Origin: JAUWNP01 sp034430655
Lineage (GTDB): Bacteria > Chloroflexota > Anaerolineae > B4-G1
NCBI GenBank assembly: GCA_034430655.1
Contig: DAOUEC010000296.1
Coordinates: 1 to 15,567, forward strand
Reading direction: 5' to 3'
DNA length: 15,567 bases
A program made the position numbers and the translations under genes. Shown here piece after piece: positions 6,214-14,063 of this stretch (the stretch's first letter is position 1; the number at the start of each line of letters is the position of its first letter). The notes under the pieces are model-generated. The model was not told the DNA's origin and made no database searches. It was given only the letters and a program-made list of their open reading frames with translations.

Positions 6214-7737
6214 TCAGACCACGCGCCGGGGCCGGTACTGGATCGCCTCGGCCAGGTGAGCCGTCTCAATGCGCTCGCTCCCTGCCAGGTCGGCGATGGT
6301 GCGCGCCAGTTTGAGGATGCGGTGGAAGGCGCGGGCGCTCATCTGGAGTTGCTGCATTGCGGCCCGCACCAGCCCCCGGCCTGTCTCATCCAGGCGGCAA
6401 ATCTTCCGCACCTCGGCCGGCCCCATGTCGGCGTTGCACGAAAGTGGTGTGCCCGCGAAGCGCTTCCGCTGCACCTCTCGCGCTCGCTCCACCCGCGTCC
6501 GGATGGCCTCCGATGGCTCCCCCAACCGCTCGTCGGTCAGTTTCTGGTAGTCCACTCGGGGCACCTCCATGTGGATATCTATGCGGTCCAGCAGCGGCCC
6601 GGAGATGCGCTTCTGGTAGCGGCTGATGGTGGAGAGGCTGCAGGTGCACTCGCGCACCGGGTCGCCGTAGTAGCCGCAGGGGCAGGGGTTCATGGCCGCC
6701 ACGAACATGAAATTGGCCGGAAATGTCAGCGTGCCGGCGGCACGTGAGATCACCACCTTGCGATCCTCAATCGGCTGCCGCAGCCCCTCCAGTGTGCGCG
6801 TGCCGAACTCGGGCAGTTCGTCCAGGAAGAGCACGCCCCGGTGGGCCAGGCTGATCTCGCCGGGGCGCGGCCAGTGACCGCCGCCGACCAGCCCGGCGTG
6901 GCTGATGGTGTGGTGGGGTGCGCGGAAGGGCCGATGGCGGATGAGGGGAGTGTCCGGCGGGAGGAGCCCGGCTATGCTGTAGATCTTCGTCACCTCCAGC
7001 GCTTCCTCGATGGTCATCGCGGGCAGGATGGAGGGCATTGAGCGGGCCAGGAGCGTCTTGCCGGCGCCGGGCGGGCCGGTCATAAGCACATTGTGCCCGC
7101 CAGCCGCAGCCACCTCCAGCGCCCGCTTGACGTGCTCCTGTCCCTTGATCTCCGCGAAGTCCGCCGCGTACGCCGAGGGCGGGAGCGAGGCTGGGTCCAG
7201 GTCGGGCTCGCAGGGTGGGATCGTGCGCAGTCCCTGCAGGTGAGCTGCCAGTTGGCCCAGGTTTTCGACCGGGATGACCTTCAGGCCGTCAATCAGGGCC
7301 GCTTCGGGGGCGTCGGCGGCGGGGACAAAGACGCGCTGGATGGATTGCTGGTGGGCCAGCGCTGCGATGGGCAGGATGCCGTTGACATGGCGCACGGAAC
7401 CGTCGAGCGAGAGTTCGCCAACGAAGAGCGCGTCCTCAACAGCCTGGGGCCACGCCTGCTCCGAGGCGATGAGCACGCCCACAGCGATGGGCAGGTCGTA
7501 GGCCGGCCCTGCCTTACGGATGTCGGCGGGGGCCAGGTTGACGGTGATGCGTTTGCCGGGGAAGACCAGGCCGGAGTTTTTAACCGCCGCTCGTACTCGT
7601 TCGCTCGATTCTTTGACCGCGGCGTCGGGCAGGCCGACGATGATCAGCGACGGCATTCCACGGGAGGTGTCCACCTCCACTTCGACGATGACGCCCTCCA
7701 GTCCCACCAGGGCGCAACTGGTGACTTTGGCAAGCAT
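6214..7737 (-). CDS. comM: ComM/YifB family Mg-chelatase-like AAA+ ATPase
   Basis: 507 residues from the ATG at 7737. An upstream in-frame ATG at 7842 lies beyond the promoter and the clpC terminator and is rejected; GGAG at 7744-7747 has a good 6-nt spacing. The N-terminal part (~1-170) is the Lon-protease-like fold with LAKVTSCALVGLEG and RITVNLAPADIRKAGPAYDLP. The AAA+ core has Walker A GPPGAGKT (221-228) and Walker B VLFLDELPE (302-310). The family Cys block is NPCPCGYYGDP..ECTC (C352, C354, C364, C366). The C-terminal domain follows. In proteobacteria ComM is a branch-migration helicase that aids integration of transformed DNA; that role here is by family. It is complete, about the usual length, and transcribed alone. 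Confidence 0.93.
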   Translation of the reverse strand: MLAKVTSCALVGLEGVIVEVEVDTSRGMPSLIIVGLPDAAVKESSERVRAAVKNSGLVFPGKRITVNLAPADIRKAGPAYDLPIAVGVLIASEQAWPQAVEDALFVGELSLDGSVRHVNGILPIAALAHQQSIQRVFVPAADAPEAALIDGLKVIPVENLGQLAAHLQGLRTIPPCEPDLDPASLPPSAYAADFAEIKGQEHVKRALEVAAAGGHNVLMTGPPGAGKTLLARSMPSILPAMTIEEALEVTKIYSIAGLLPPDTPLIRHRPFRAPHHTISHAGLVGGGHWPRPGEISLAHRGVLFLDELPEFGTRTLEGLRQPIEDRKVVISRAAGTLTFPANFMFVAAMNPCPCGYYGDPVRECTCSLSTISRYQKRISGPLLDRIDIHMEVPRVDYQKLTDERLGEPSEAIRTRVERAREVQRKRFAGTPLSCNADMGPAEVRKICRLDETGRGLVRAAMQQLQMSARAFHRILKLARTIADLAGSERIETAHLAEAIQYRPRRVV

Positions 7738-7764
7738 GTGCGGCTCCGATGATGTGATGTCTAT

Positions 7765-7793
7765 AGTGTAGCACAGAGAGCGAACTGGGGCAA
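7765..7793 (-). promoter_or_regulatory. Promoter of comM
   Basis: On the minus strand TTGCCC (+ 7788-7793) is 17 bp from TACACT (+ 7765-7770), which is preceded by TGC (extended -10). The leader to the ATG at 7737 would be ~20 nt and contain the GGAG. Confidence 0.5.
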
Positions 7794-7800
7794 GCGGAAC

Positions 7801-7827
7801 GAGAAAACCGCCGGTCCGCGCCGGCGG
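7801..7827 (-). terminator. Rho-independent terminator of the rpsA-clpC operon
   Basis: On the minus strand the stem ccgccgg/ccggcgg (7 bp perfect, + 7808-7814 and 7821-7827, 6-nt loop) is followed by TTTTCTC (+ 7801-7807). It lies 30 nt after the clpC stop codon and separates clpC from comM. Confidence 0.85.
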
Positions 7828-7857
7828 CTGAGAATGTGTCAATCTTATGCGGGCATA

Positions 7858-10335
7858 TCAGGCTGGGACTGGCTCCGTAACGGGTTTCTTCGCCACCTCT
7901 TCCGCCTGGCGGAGCACGATCTCGCCTTCCTCGGCATCCACCAATACTACATCTCCGGCGGCAAACGTGCCCGCCAGCACCGCGTCGGAAAGAGGGTCTT
8001 CGATCCGGTTCTGGATGACTCGTCGCAACGGCCGCGCGCCGTACTCCTCGCTATACCCCTCCTCGGCCAGCAGCGTCTTGGCTGCCCCCGTCACTTCCAG
8101 TCCCAGGTCGTGTTCCACCAGCCGCGTGCGCACTTTGTCCAGTTCCAGACCCACGATCTGGGCAATCTCCTCCCGGCTCAGGGCGTGGAAGACGATGACG
8201 CTATCCACCCGGTTGAGGAACTCGGGGCGGAAAGTGTGCTTCAGTTCCTCGATCAATTTCTTGCGCATCTCCTCGTAGTTGCGCCCGGCGTCCACCGTCT
8301 CGTGGCGGGGGACAGTGAAGCCCAGGCTTGTCTCTCGTTTGATCATCTCCGCCCCGATGTTTGAGGTCATAATAATGATCGTGTTGCGGAAGTCTACCTT
8401 CCGCCCTCGGGCATCGGAGAGGTTGCCCTCTTCCATGATCTGCAGCAACGTGTTAAAGACTTCGGGATGCGCCTTCTCAACCTCGTCGAAAACGACGATG
8501 GAGTAGGGATGACGGCGAATGGTCTCGGTGAATTGCCCGGCATCCTCGTAGCCCACGTAGCCCGGGGGTGCTCCGACCAGCCGGGCCACCGTGTGCCGCT
8601 CCATGAACTCAGACATATCAAATTGCAACAGTGTGTCCTCGCTGCCGAACATAAACTCGGCCAGTGCCTTGGACAGTTCTGTCTTGCCCACGCCGGTGGG
8701 GCCGAGGAAGATGAAGGAGCCAATAGGCCGGCGGGGGTCCTTAAGCCCGGCCCGCGCCCGGCGTACCGCCTTGGCGACCGCCGAGATAGCCTCGTCCTGA
8801 CCGACAATGCGCCCATGAAGTGCTTCTTCCATGTGCAGCAACCGCTCTGTCTCATCACTGCGCAACTGGGTCAATGGGATACCCGTCCACATTGAGACTA
8901 CTTCCGCTATGTCGTCGGGACTGGCGACCACGCCGTTCTCGACGTCCCAGGCGGCACGCAAGGTTTCCAGGCGCTCTTGCAGTTCGATCTCCTGCTCTCG
9001 CAGCACGGCGGCGTCCTCGTAACGGCGCTCCTCAATGGCCTTCTCTTTGGCCCGCCGCACGACTTTTAGCCTGGCAAACACCTCCCGCAGGTTTCGGGCA
9101 TGGGGAGTCTTATACATCCGCACGCGGGAGGCGGCCTCATCTATCAGATCAATGGCCTTGTCCGGGAGGTGACGGTCGGAGATGTAACGAGCTGAAAGCC
9201 GGGCTGCGGCCTCCAATGCCTCGTCGCTGATGTGCAGCCGGTGGTGTCGCTCGTAAGCCGGGCGGACACCGTGCAGAATCTCGATCGTCTCCTCGACTGA
9301 GGGCTCTTCGACCATAATTGGCTGGAAGCGCCGCTCCAACGCTGCATCCGCTTCGATGTATTTGCGGTATTCCTCCAACGTGGTCGCGCCGATGCACTGT
9401 AACTCGCCCCGGGCGAGGGCTGGCTTGAGGATGTTAGCCGCGTCCACCGAAGAGCCAGCTGACCCGGCTCCGACCAGCATGTGCACCTCGTCTATGAACA
9501 GGATGCTGGTACTGTTTTTGAGTTCGGCGATGACTTTCTTGAGGCGCTCTTCGAACTGCCCCCGGTATATCGTCCCGGCGACCAGTGAGCCGACGTCGAG
9601 TTGCAGTACGCGCTTATCCAGCAGTGGCTCAGGAATCTCACCGGCGACGATGCGCTGTGCCAGTCCCTCGACGATGGCCGTCTTACCCACGCCAGGCTCG
9701 CCGATGAGTGCCGGGTTGTTCTTTGTGCGCCGGGCCAGGATTTGGATCACGCGCTCGATCTCCTGTTCCCGGCCAATGACCGGATCTAGTTTGTTCTGTT
9801 CAGCCAGGGCGGTCAGGTCAATTGCTAGTTTATCTACCAGTGGGGTTTTGGCAGGTTTGCGGCGTTGCCTTCCGGCGGGAACTGGTTGTCGCTGCAACAT
9901 CCGGTTGGTGTGGCGGCGGACTTGGTCGCCTGTGACGCCCAGGTGATCGAGCACCTCCAGGGCGGTGCCATCACCCTGGCGAACCAGTCCGAGCAAGAGA
10001 TGGTGCGTGTCTATCTTAACGTCGCCTCGACGGCGGACCTCATCCCTGGCCAATTCGATCACTCTTTTGGTACGGGGTGTGAGGTCAAGTTGTGCGCTGA
10101 TCAATGGTGGGCGTCGTCGCATAGTGCTGAGTCGCTCGACCCAGTGCTGCACGTCGCCCGATTGCAACCCCAGTTCGTGCAGCACGTGGCTGGCGATTCC
10201 TTGCTTTTCACGCAAAAGTCCCAGCAAGAGGTGCTCGGTGCCGATCTGCGCATGGTGCATACGCTCGGCTTCTTGCTGGGCTAACTTGAGTGCTCGTCGG
10301 GCTTCGTCAGTAAAGAAGTTCATCAACTTGTCCAT
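7858..10335 (-). CDS. clpC: ATP-dependent Clp protease ATP-binding subunit ClpC
   Basis: 825 residues; the usual ClpC length is ~810-850. The double ClpN substrate/adaptor domain is at ~5-145 (FTDEARRALKLAQQEA, TEHLLLGLL, THHLLLGLV). NBD1 has Walker A GEPGVGKT (212-219) and Walker B ILFIDEVH (278-285). The UVR-type middle segment is ~420-460 (AIEERRYEDAAVLREQEIEL). NBD2 has Walker A GPTGVGKT (545-552) and Walker B VVFDEVEK (614-621). LGF at 671-673 is the tripeptide loop that docks to ClpP, so a partner ClpP is expected elsewhere in the genome. It unfolds and feeds damaged or regulatory proteins to ClpP. It starts 27 nt after rpsA, with only a weak ribosome site, so co-transcription and perhaps translational coupling are inferred. 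Confidence 0.97.
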   Translation of the reverse strand: MDKLMNFFTDEARRALKLAQQEAERMHHAQIGTEHLLLGLLREKQGIASHVLHELGLQSGDVQHWVERLSTMRRRPPLISAQLDLTPRTKRVIELARDEVRRRGDVKIDTHHLLLGLVRQGDGTALEVLDHLGVTGDQVRRHTNRMLQRQPVPAGRQRRKPAKTPLVDKLAIDLTALAEQNKLDPVIGREQEIERVIQILARRTKNNPALIGEPGVGKTAIVEGLAQRIVAGEIPEPLLDKRVLQLDVGSLVAGTIYRGQFEERLKKVIAELKNSTSILFIDEVHMLVGAGSAGSSVDAANILKPALARGELQCIGATTLEEYRKYIEADAALERRFQPIMVEEPSVEETIEILHGVRPAYERHHRLHISDEALEAAARLSARYISDRHLPDKAIDLIDEAASRVRMYKTPHARNLREVFARLKVVRRAKEKAIEERRYEDAAVLREQEIELQERLETLRAAWDVENGVVASPDDIAEVVSMWTGIPLTQLRSDETERLLHMEEALHGRIVGQDEAISAVAKAVRRARAGLKDPRRPIGSFIFLGPTGVGKTELSKALAEFMFGSEDTLLQFDMSEFMERHTVARLVGAPPGYVGYEDAGQFTETIRRHPYSIVVFDEVEKAHPEVFNTLLQIMEEGNLSDARGRKVDFRNTIIIMTSNIGAEMIKRETSLGFTVPRHETVDAGRNYEEMRKKLIEELKHTFRPEFLNRVDSVIVFHALSREEIAQIVGLELDKVRTRLVEHDLGLEVTGAAKTLLAEEGYSEEYGARPLRRVIQNRIEDPLSDAVLAGTFAAGDVVLVDAEEGEIVLRQAEEVAKKPVTEPVPA

Positions 10336-10362
10336 AGTATCACTCGCTTCGTTTCAGGCCGT

Positions 10363-11649
10363 CTACAGGGTGTCTTTTCCCCTTGTGTTCTCCGCAGGCT
10401 TCATGGCCTCGGAGAGCGCGGCCGAGAGAGGGCTTTCGGATTCGGGTTGCTCAGCCGCGAGTACCACCTTCCAATCCTGGCCCAGGAATTCCCCTTTGGC
10501 GACCTGCTTGAGACTTAGCGCCAGGCGGTGACGCGTCGCATCTACGCCTATCACGCGCAGTGTGACGACTTGCTCGGGCTGGACTACGTCGCGGGGGTGG
10601 ACGATGGGGCCATCGTCTAATTCCGAGACGTGGATCAGCCCCTCAATAGCCTCGTCGCCAACAATGCTGGCAAAGGCCCCCCACTTGGTGAGACGTGTGA
10701 TGATTGCTTCGACTAACTGTCCTTCCTGGTAGCGCTCTTCGATAGAGACCCAGGGGTCGGGCTGCAACCGCTTGAGACTGAGGGCCACCCGTTGGCGCTC
10801 TCGATCCACCCCCAGCACGTAGACTTCGACCTCCTGTCCCACTTCCACCACCTCACGCGGATGCGCGACGCGCCTCCAGGAAAGTTCGGACAGGTGCACC
10901 AACCCGTCTATTTCGCCCAGATCAACAAAAGCGCCGAAGTCAACCAGATTGATGATGCGACCTCTACGCACATCTCCCTCAGTCAGTTCATTCAGCAGTC
11001 TCTTGCGTTGGCTTTCACGCCAATCGCGTATAGCGGCCCGCTCAGAGAGGATCAAGCGGTTGCGTTTCTGGTCAACTTCGATGACTTTCAATTTGAGGGT
11101 TTCACCGATCAGCGCTGCCCAACGATCCTCGCTGCCTGACCCAGCGGCTGACTGATTGGCGACGCGCGAGAGGGCCAACTGCGAACCGGGCACGAAGCCA
11201 CGCACTTTGCCCATGAGTACGATCACGCCGCCCCTGTTGCAGTCGGTGACCTGTATCTCGATGATATCCTGGCTTTCGAGGAGACGCTGCGCCTCACGCC
11301 AGTCGCGTGCTATCTGGGCGCGAGAGAGTGAGAGGATGATGTTGCCGTTGTCATCCTCCGGATTGACGATGTAGACCAATACTTCGTCACCCGCGTGGAT
11401 GGCATCCCGGTCGGCTGGCGACATTCTCTCTAACTCACTCCCTGGCACAATGCCCTCACACTTGGCGCCGATGTCTACGATAATCTCGTTGGGGTTGATG
11501 CGGATGACTGTCCCTGAAACGATCTGCCCTTGCTTCAGATGCCAGAAGGAAGGATATTGGTCAAGCATCTGTGCCATTGGATTAACTTCCTGGTCGGCAG
11601 GGGGCTCCGTCATTTCTTCCTCAGTGGATGTGATCTGTTCGGTGGGCAT
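10363..11649 (-). CDS. rpsA: S1 RNA-binding domain protein, bS1-like (four S1 domains)
   Basis: 428 residues from the ATG at 11649, chosen because AGGAGA (+ 11659-11664) sits 9 nt upstream. An earlier in-frame ATG (11673) would coincide with the predicted transcription start. After an acidic N-terminal extension (1-35) come four S1 domains at about 39-110, 126-203, 224-294 and 310-381. The third and fourth are the most canonical (GRIINLVDFGAFVDLGEIDG, GLVHLSELS, WGAFASIVG, EGLIHVSELD). The C-terminal ~45 residues are low complexity. Proteins of this layout act as ribosomal protein S1 or S1-like translation factors that hold mRNA on the 30S subunit. E. coli S1 has six domains; shorter forms are common in other phyla. 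It is the first gene of an operon with clpC. Confidence 0.9.
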   Translation of the reverse strand: MPTEQITSTEEEMTEPPADQEVNPMAQMLDQYPSFWHLKQGQIVSGTVIRINPNEIIVDIGAKCEGIVPGSELERMSPADRDAIHAGDEVLVYIVNPEDDNGNIILSLSRAQIARDWREAQRLLESQDIIEIQVTDCNRGGVIVLMGKVRGFVPGSQLALSRVANQSAAGSGSEDRWAALIGETLKLKVIEVDQKRNRLILSERAAIRDWRESQRKRLLNELTEGDVRRGRIINLVDFGAFVDLGEIDGLVHLSELSWRRVAHPREVVEVGQEVEVYVLGVDRERQRVALSLKRLQPDPWVSIEERYQEGQLVEAIITRLTKWGAFASIVGDEAIEGLIHVSELDDGPIVHPRDVVQPEQVVTLRVIGVDATRHRLALSLKQVAKGEFLGQDWKVVLAAEQPESESPLSAALSEAMKPAENTRGKDTL

Positions 11650-11679
11650 ACTGTCCGCTCTCCTGTGCATCATACTGTA

Positions 11680-11708
11680 ATTATAGGCTGTTTGGCGATA
11701 AACCGCAA
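11680..11708 (-). promoter_or_regulatory. Sigma-70-type promoter of rpsA-clpC
   Basis: On the minus strand TTGCGG (+ 11703-11708) is spaced 17 bp from a perfect TATAAT (+ 11680-11685). The expected start is near 11673, giving a ~24-nt leader with AGGAGA before the ATG. It is divergent from the tRNA-Gly promoter. Confidence 0.8.
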
Positions 11709-11734
11709 GCGAGCGGTGTGGGGGGCTGGTGGAC

Positions 11735-11763
11735 TTGCCGTGCCCCGGAACCTATGGTATAAT
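11735..11763 (+). promoter_or_regulatory. Promoter of tRNA-Gly
   Basis: TTGCCG (11735-11740), a 17-bp spacer, then a perfect TATAAT (11758-11763) preceded by TGG (extended -10). The predicted start is ~7 nt before the tRNA 5' end. Confidence 0.85.
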
Positions 11764-11776
11764 ATCGTCGTCTTCA

Positions 11777-11849
11777 GCGGGCGTGGTTCAGTTGGTAGAA
11801 CATCTCCTTGCCAAGGAGAAGGTCACGGGTTCGAGCCCCGTCGCCCGCT
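11777..11849 (+). tRNA. tRNA-Gly (anticodon GCC)
   Basis: 73 nt. The acceptor stem gcgggcg pairs with cgcccgc (11842-11848), discriminator T. The D arm is gttc...gaac. The anticodon stem tctcc/ggaga encloses ttgccaa, giving anticodon GCC. The T arm is acggg-ttcgagc-cccgt. CCA is not encoded. It reads glycine GGC/GGU codons. It stands alone with its own promoter. Confidence 0.97.
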
Positions 11850-11873
11850 CTGCTGCTGGGGTGTTGTGACCGA

Positions 11874-11908
11874 GTTAGTCGGTTAGTCAGTCAGTTAGTC
11901 AGTTGGTT
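11874..11908. repeat. Degenerate 8-bp tandem repeat (gttagtca)
   Basis: Units gttagtcg, gttagtca, gtca, gttagtca and gttggtt run head to tail just downstream of tRNA-Gly and end where the multi-hairpin repeat begins. There are no spacers, so it is not a CRISPR array. Slippage origin is likely. Confidence 0.7.
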
Positions 11909-11989
11909 GGCGATTGAAATCGCCTCTAGAAGGCTTGCAGCCGGGCGTCCACCTGTGTGGACGCGCCTGTCCATGTGGGTGGACAGCCA
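11909..11989. repeat. Multi-hairpin intergenic repeat, copy 2
   Basis: Four successive hairpins: ggcgatt-ga-aatcgcc (11909-11924), ggct-tgc-agcc around 11932-11942, gcgtccac-ctgt-gtggacgc (11945-11964), and ctgtcca/tggacag (11967-11986). It shares the cgattgaaatcg core with the copy at 2988, with a compensating pair change in the first stem. The rest of the intergenic region up to 12130 holds nothing else I can identify. Confidence 0.7.
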
Positions 11990-12133
11990 GATTTACTCAG
12001 GCGCGGTTTCGACCACTGGTTGAGCAATAACCCTCTTGGTTTTTTCCCCCTTCGCATCTGGACTGATGATGTCTCTCCTCCTGTTCGGCTTGTGCTTTCT
12101 TTGCCCTTGCCCGCTAGCGTGTGGTGGTGGATG

Positions 12134-12142
12134 TGGTATAAT
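12134..12142 (+). promoter_or_regulatory. Extended -10 promoter of the LysM lipoprotein - plsC unit
   Basis: TGGTATAAT is a perfect -10 (12137-12142) with an extended TG. No -35 stands at the right distance. It gives a ~105-nt leader before the ATG at 12256, in which I see no strong structure. Confidence 0.6.
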
Positions 12143-12255
12143 CAGGTGTACTATGCACGATCTGCGGAATGAGCAGGCTCGCCAGGGGACGGCGATGCTA
12201 TTTTCTCCCGGTTTTCACGTGTGTGTGGTATAGCCGTTGCGTTGGAGTCCGGCAG

Positions 12256-13245
12256 ATGAGGAAGACGATCCTCGGCGCTTTTCTGGCAGCGGCACTGATG
12301 GTGCTGACGGCCTGTGGCAAGGTGATCACTCCACAGCCGACCGTCGTCACGCCGCTCGCGGGCACATTAATCCCTGCGCCTACGTCTACACTCCGTCCAA
12401 CCGCTACGGCACAGTTCCTCCCGCCGGTGGCCACAGCGACAGCGACCATCACTCCCGCGCCGATCATTCATGTCGTCCAAGAAGGGGAGACGCTGCTGAG
12501 CATCGCCTACGAATACGGGGTGAGCGTGCAGGCGCTCCAGGCCGCCAATGGTATCGAGAATCCGCAGTTTCTGCAGATAGGACAGAGGCTGGTCATCCCC
12601 ACCGGCGAGGAAACGACCGAAACTGCACCGGGTCTGTTGTTGCCCACCCCCACGCCGCTGCCCTTTGACGTGCAGGGCGTCGCCTTCTACGAGACGCCCG
12701 TCGGCAGTCTGGAATGTCTGGGCGAGGTAGTCAACACCACTGCTTTCACGCTGACCAACGTGCTGGTGCGCGTCACGCTCTACGACGGCGCGGGGGCCGC
12801 GCTGGCGGCGGGGGATGCCTTTGTGGCGGCGGACCTCATCCCGTCTGGCGGCCGCTCTCCATTCTGCGTCCTGTTCACGGCCCCGCCCTCAGCCTGGGCC
12901 AGTCCACAGGTGACGATTATCCGCGGCGAGGCGGCCGGAGCGATAGCCGTCTCCTACGTGCCTATCGCCGTGGTCGAGGTGGAGGGTCGGCCTTCCGGCT
13001 CGCAGTTCCAGGTGAGTGGGGTGGTGCGGAACGACAGCGCGGAGCAGGCTGCCGGCAACGTGATCGTCATCGTGACGGCCTACGACGCCGAGGGACTGGT
13101 CACCGGGTTTCGGCAGGGGCCTGCGGAGATCGAAGGCCCGCTCGCGCCTGGTGCAACGGCCCGGTTCAGTTTACTCTTCAACTTCCACGGTGACGTCCCC
13201 GCCGATTTCGACGTCGTCGCGCTGGGGCGCATCCCGGGCGAGTGA
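12256..13245 (+). CDS. LysM-containing lipoprotein with tandem FxLyD-like domains
   Basis: 329 residues from the ATG at 12256; GGAG at 12244-12247 is 8 nt upstream. An in-frame ATG at 12169 would put a non-signal sequence before the signal peptide and is rejected. Signal peptide plus lipobox LTAC gives lipidated C20. A Pro/Thr linker spans 25-70. A LysM domain follows (~72-115: HVVQEGETLLSIAYEYGVSV, LQAANGI, IGQRLVIP), then a second Pro/Thr linker, then two related beta domains (~150-225 and ~250-328). The second has the pattern VSGVVRNDS..... VIVIVTAYDAEG typical of FxLyD-like domains. It probably binds peptidoglycan or another glycan at the cell surface. It is followed 18 nt later by plsC, so probably co-transcribed. 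Confidence 0.85.
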   Translation: MRKTILGAFLAAALMVLTACGKVITPQPTVVTPLAGTLIPAPTSTLRPTATAQFLPPVATATATITPAPIIHVVQEGETLLSIAYEYGVSVQALQAANGIENPQFLQIGQRLVIPTGEETTETAPGLLLPTPTPLPFDVQGVAFYETPVGSLECLGEVVNTTAFTLTNVLVRVTLYDGAGAALAAGDAFVAADLIPSGGRSPFCVLFTAPPSAWASPQVTIIRGEAAGAIAVSYVPIAVVEVEGRPSGSQFQVSGVVRNDSAEQAAGNVIVIVTAYDAEGLVTGFRQGPAEIEGPLAPGATARFSLLFNFHGDVPADFDVVALGRIPGE

Positions 13246-13263
13246 TCCATTGGGAGGATAGCC

Positions 13264-13887
13264 GTGTTGCACCACATTCTGCGCGCCATCGTCAACGTTC
13301 TCCTCGGCCTGATTACCCATCGGGAGTACGTCGGGATGGAGAACATTCCCGCCGAGCCACCGTATATCCTGGTGATCAACCATCTGTCTGTCTTCGATGC
13401 CCCATTGCTGCTGACCGTATGCCCGCACACGATCCGCGCCTTCGCTGCGGCCAAGCACAAGCGCAACCCACTCTACGCTGCGGTGCTGGTGATGGCGGGC
13501 TCCATCTGGGTGCGGAGGGGGGAGGTGGACCGCAAGGCGCTGCGGGAGGCACTGGATGTGCTGAAGCGCGGGGAGGCACTGGGGATGGCCCCGGAGGGCA
13601 CCCGCGCTCGTGGCACCTACGCGCTGCAGAAAGGGAAGACTGGCGCGGCCTACCTGGCCACTCGTGCCGACGTGCCGGTCGTGCCGGTGGGACTGACCGG
13701 CACTGAGCAGATCAAGCGCAATCTGCCCCGGCTGCGCCGTACCCACGTGCGCGTCGTCGTCGGCAAGCCCTTCCGCCTGCCCGAAAGCGGCCGGGTGCGG
13801 GGCCAGAAGTTACACGAGTACACCGACCTCATTATGCGCCGCATCGCCGAACTGCTGCCGGAGGAATACCGGGGCCTGTACGCCTGA
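13264..13887 (+). CDS. plsC: 1-acyl-sn-glycerol-3-phosphate acyltransferase family (PlsC-like)
   Basis: 207 residues from a GTG start at 13264, supported by GGGAGG (13252-13257) 6 nt upstream. The catalytic motif NHLSVFD gives H40-x4-D45. The phosphate-binding motif EGTRARG is at 111-117. The third block PVVPVGL is ~139-145. The RNPLYAAVL..AGSIWVRRGEVDR segment (67-90) is typical of LPA acyltransferases. It acylates lysophosphatidate to phosphatidate in membrane lipid synthesis. The size is at the short end of the family, with one possible N-terminal hydrophobic segment. It is downstream of and close to the LysM lipoprotein gene. The exact acyl acceptor cannot be told from sequence. Confidence 0.9.
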   Translation: MLHHILRAIVNVLLGLITHREYVGMENIPAEPPYILVINHLSVFDAPLLLTVCPHTIRAFAAAKHKRNPLYAAVLVMAGSIWVRRGEVDRKALREALDVLKRGEALGMAPEGTRARGTYALQKGKTGAAYLATRADVPVVPVGLTGTEQIKRNLPRLRRTHVRVVVGKPFRLPESGRVRGQKLHEYTDLIMRRIAELLPEEYRGLYA

Positions 13888-13902
13888 AATCCGATAGGCG
13901 TA

Positions 13903-13927
13903 GTAGGCGGATAACCAATCCGCCCTA
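13903..13927. repeat. Palindromic repeat after plsC (gtag(g)gcggat arms)
   Basis: gtaggcggat (13903-13912) pairs with atccgccctac (13918-13927) across loop aacca, with one bulged base. This is the dispersed GTAGGGCGG..CCGCCCTAC type. There is no T tract on either side, so it is not a classic terminator, although it could protect the 3' end of the mRNA. Confidence 0.65.
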
Positions 13928-14063
13928 CAATTGGAATGAAACCCATCCATATGATAGCATGGGTCTCCAGGATTTCGCGGGGTGGGTATGCTCAGAGGGG
14001 ATGTGTCATCCCCGTATCTGGCGGTGAGACAACGCTCTACCCCCCTCGCTGTCTTGTTATCAC
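13928..14063. other. Intergenic stretch with small hairpins, no gene seen
   Basis: The region contains acccat/atgggt (13941-13964) and a perfect ggggatg-tgt-catcccc hairpin (13997-14013). No coding frame, promoter consensus or T tract is evident. It belongs to the 391-bp gap between plsC and the DUF2330 gene. Confidence 0.5.

Noticed and set aside
5965..6747. Long + strand open frame opposite comM
   Set aside because: It lies mostly antisense to the comM coding sequence, reads through the dispersed repeat as PERSRR, and shows no domain or ribosome site.
7738..7842. Upstream in-frame start for comM (ATG 7842)
   Set aside because: It would begin upstream of the predicted promoter and include the clpC terminator region; family homology starts at MLAKVTSC (7737).
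11874..11908. Possible CRISPR-like repeats (gttagtca units)
   Set aside because: Units are 8 bp, contiguous and degenerate, with no spacers and no cas genes nearby.
12011..12055. Terminator-like aacc..ggtttttt after the repeat region
   Set aside because: The stem is only 4 bp and no gene ends nearby; the T run alone is not enough.
12143..12255. Possible riboswitch or small RNA in the leader of the LysM lipoprotein gene
   Set aside because: No conserved riboswitch core, strong stem or terminator-like structure is visible in the ~105-nt leader.
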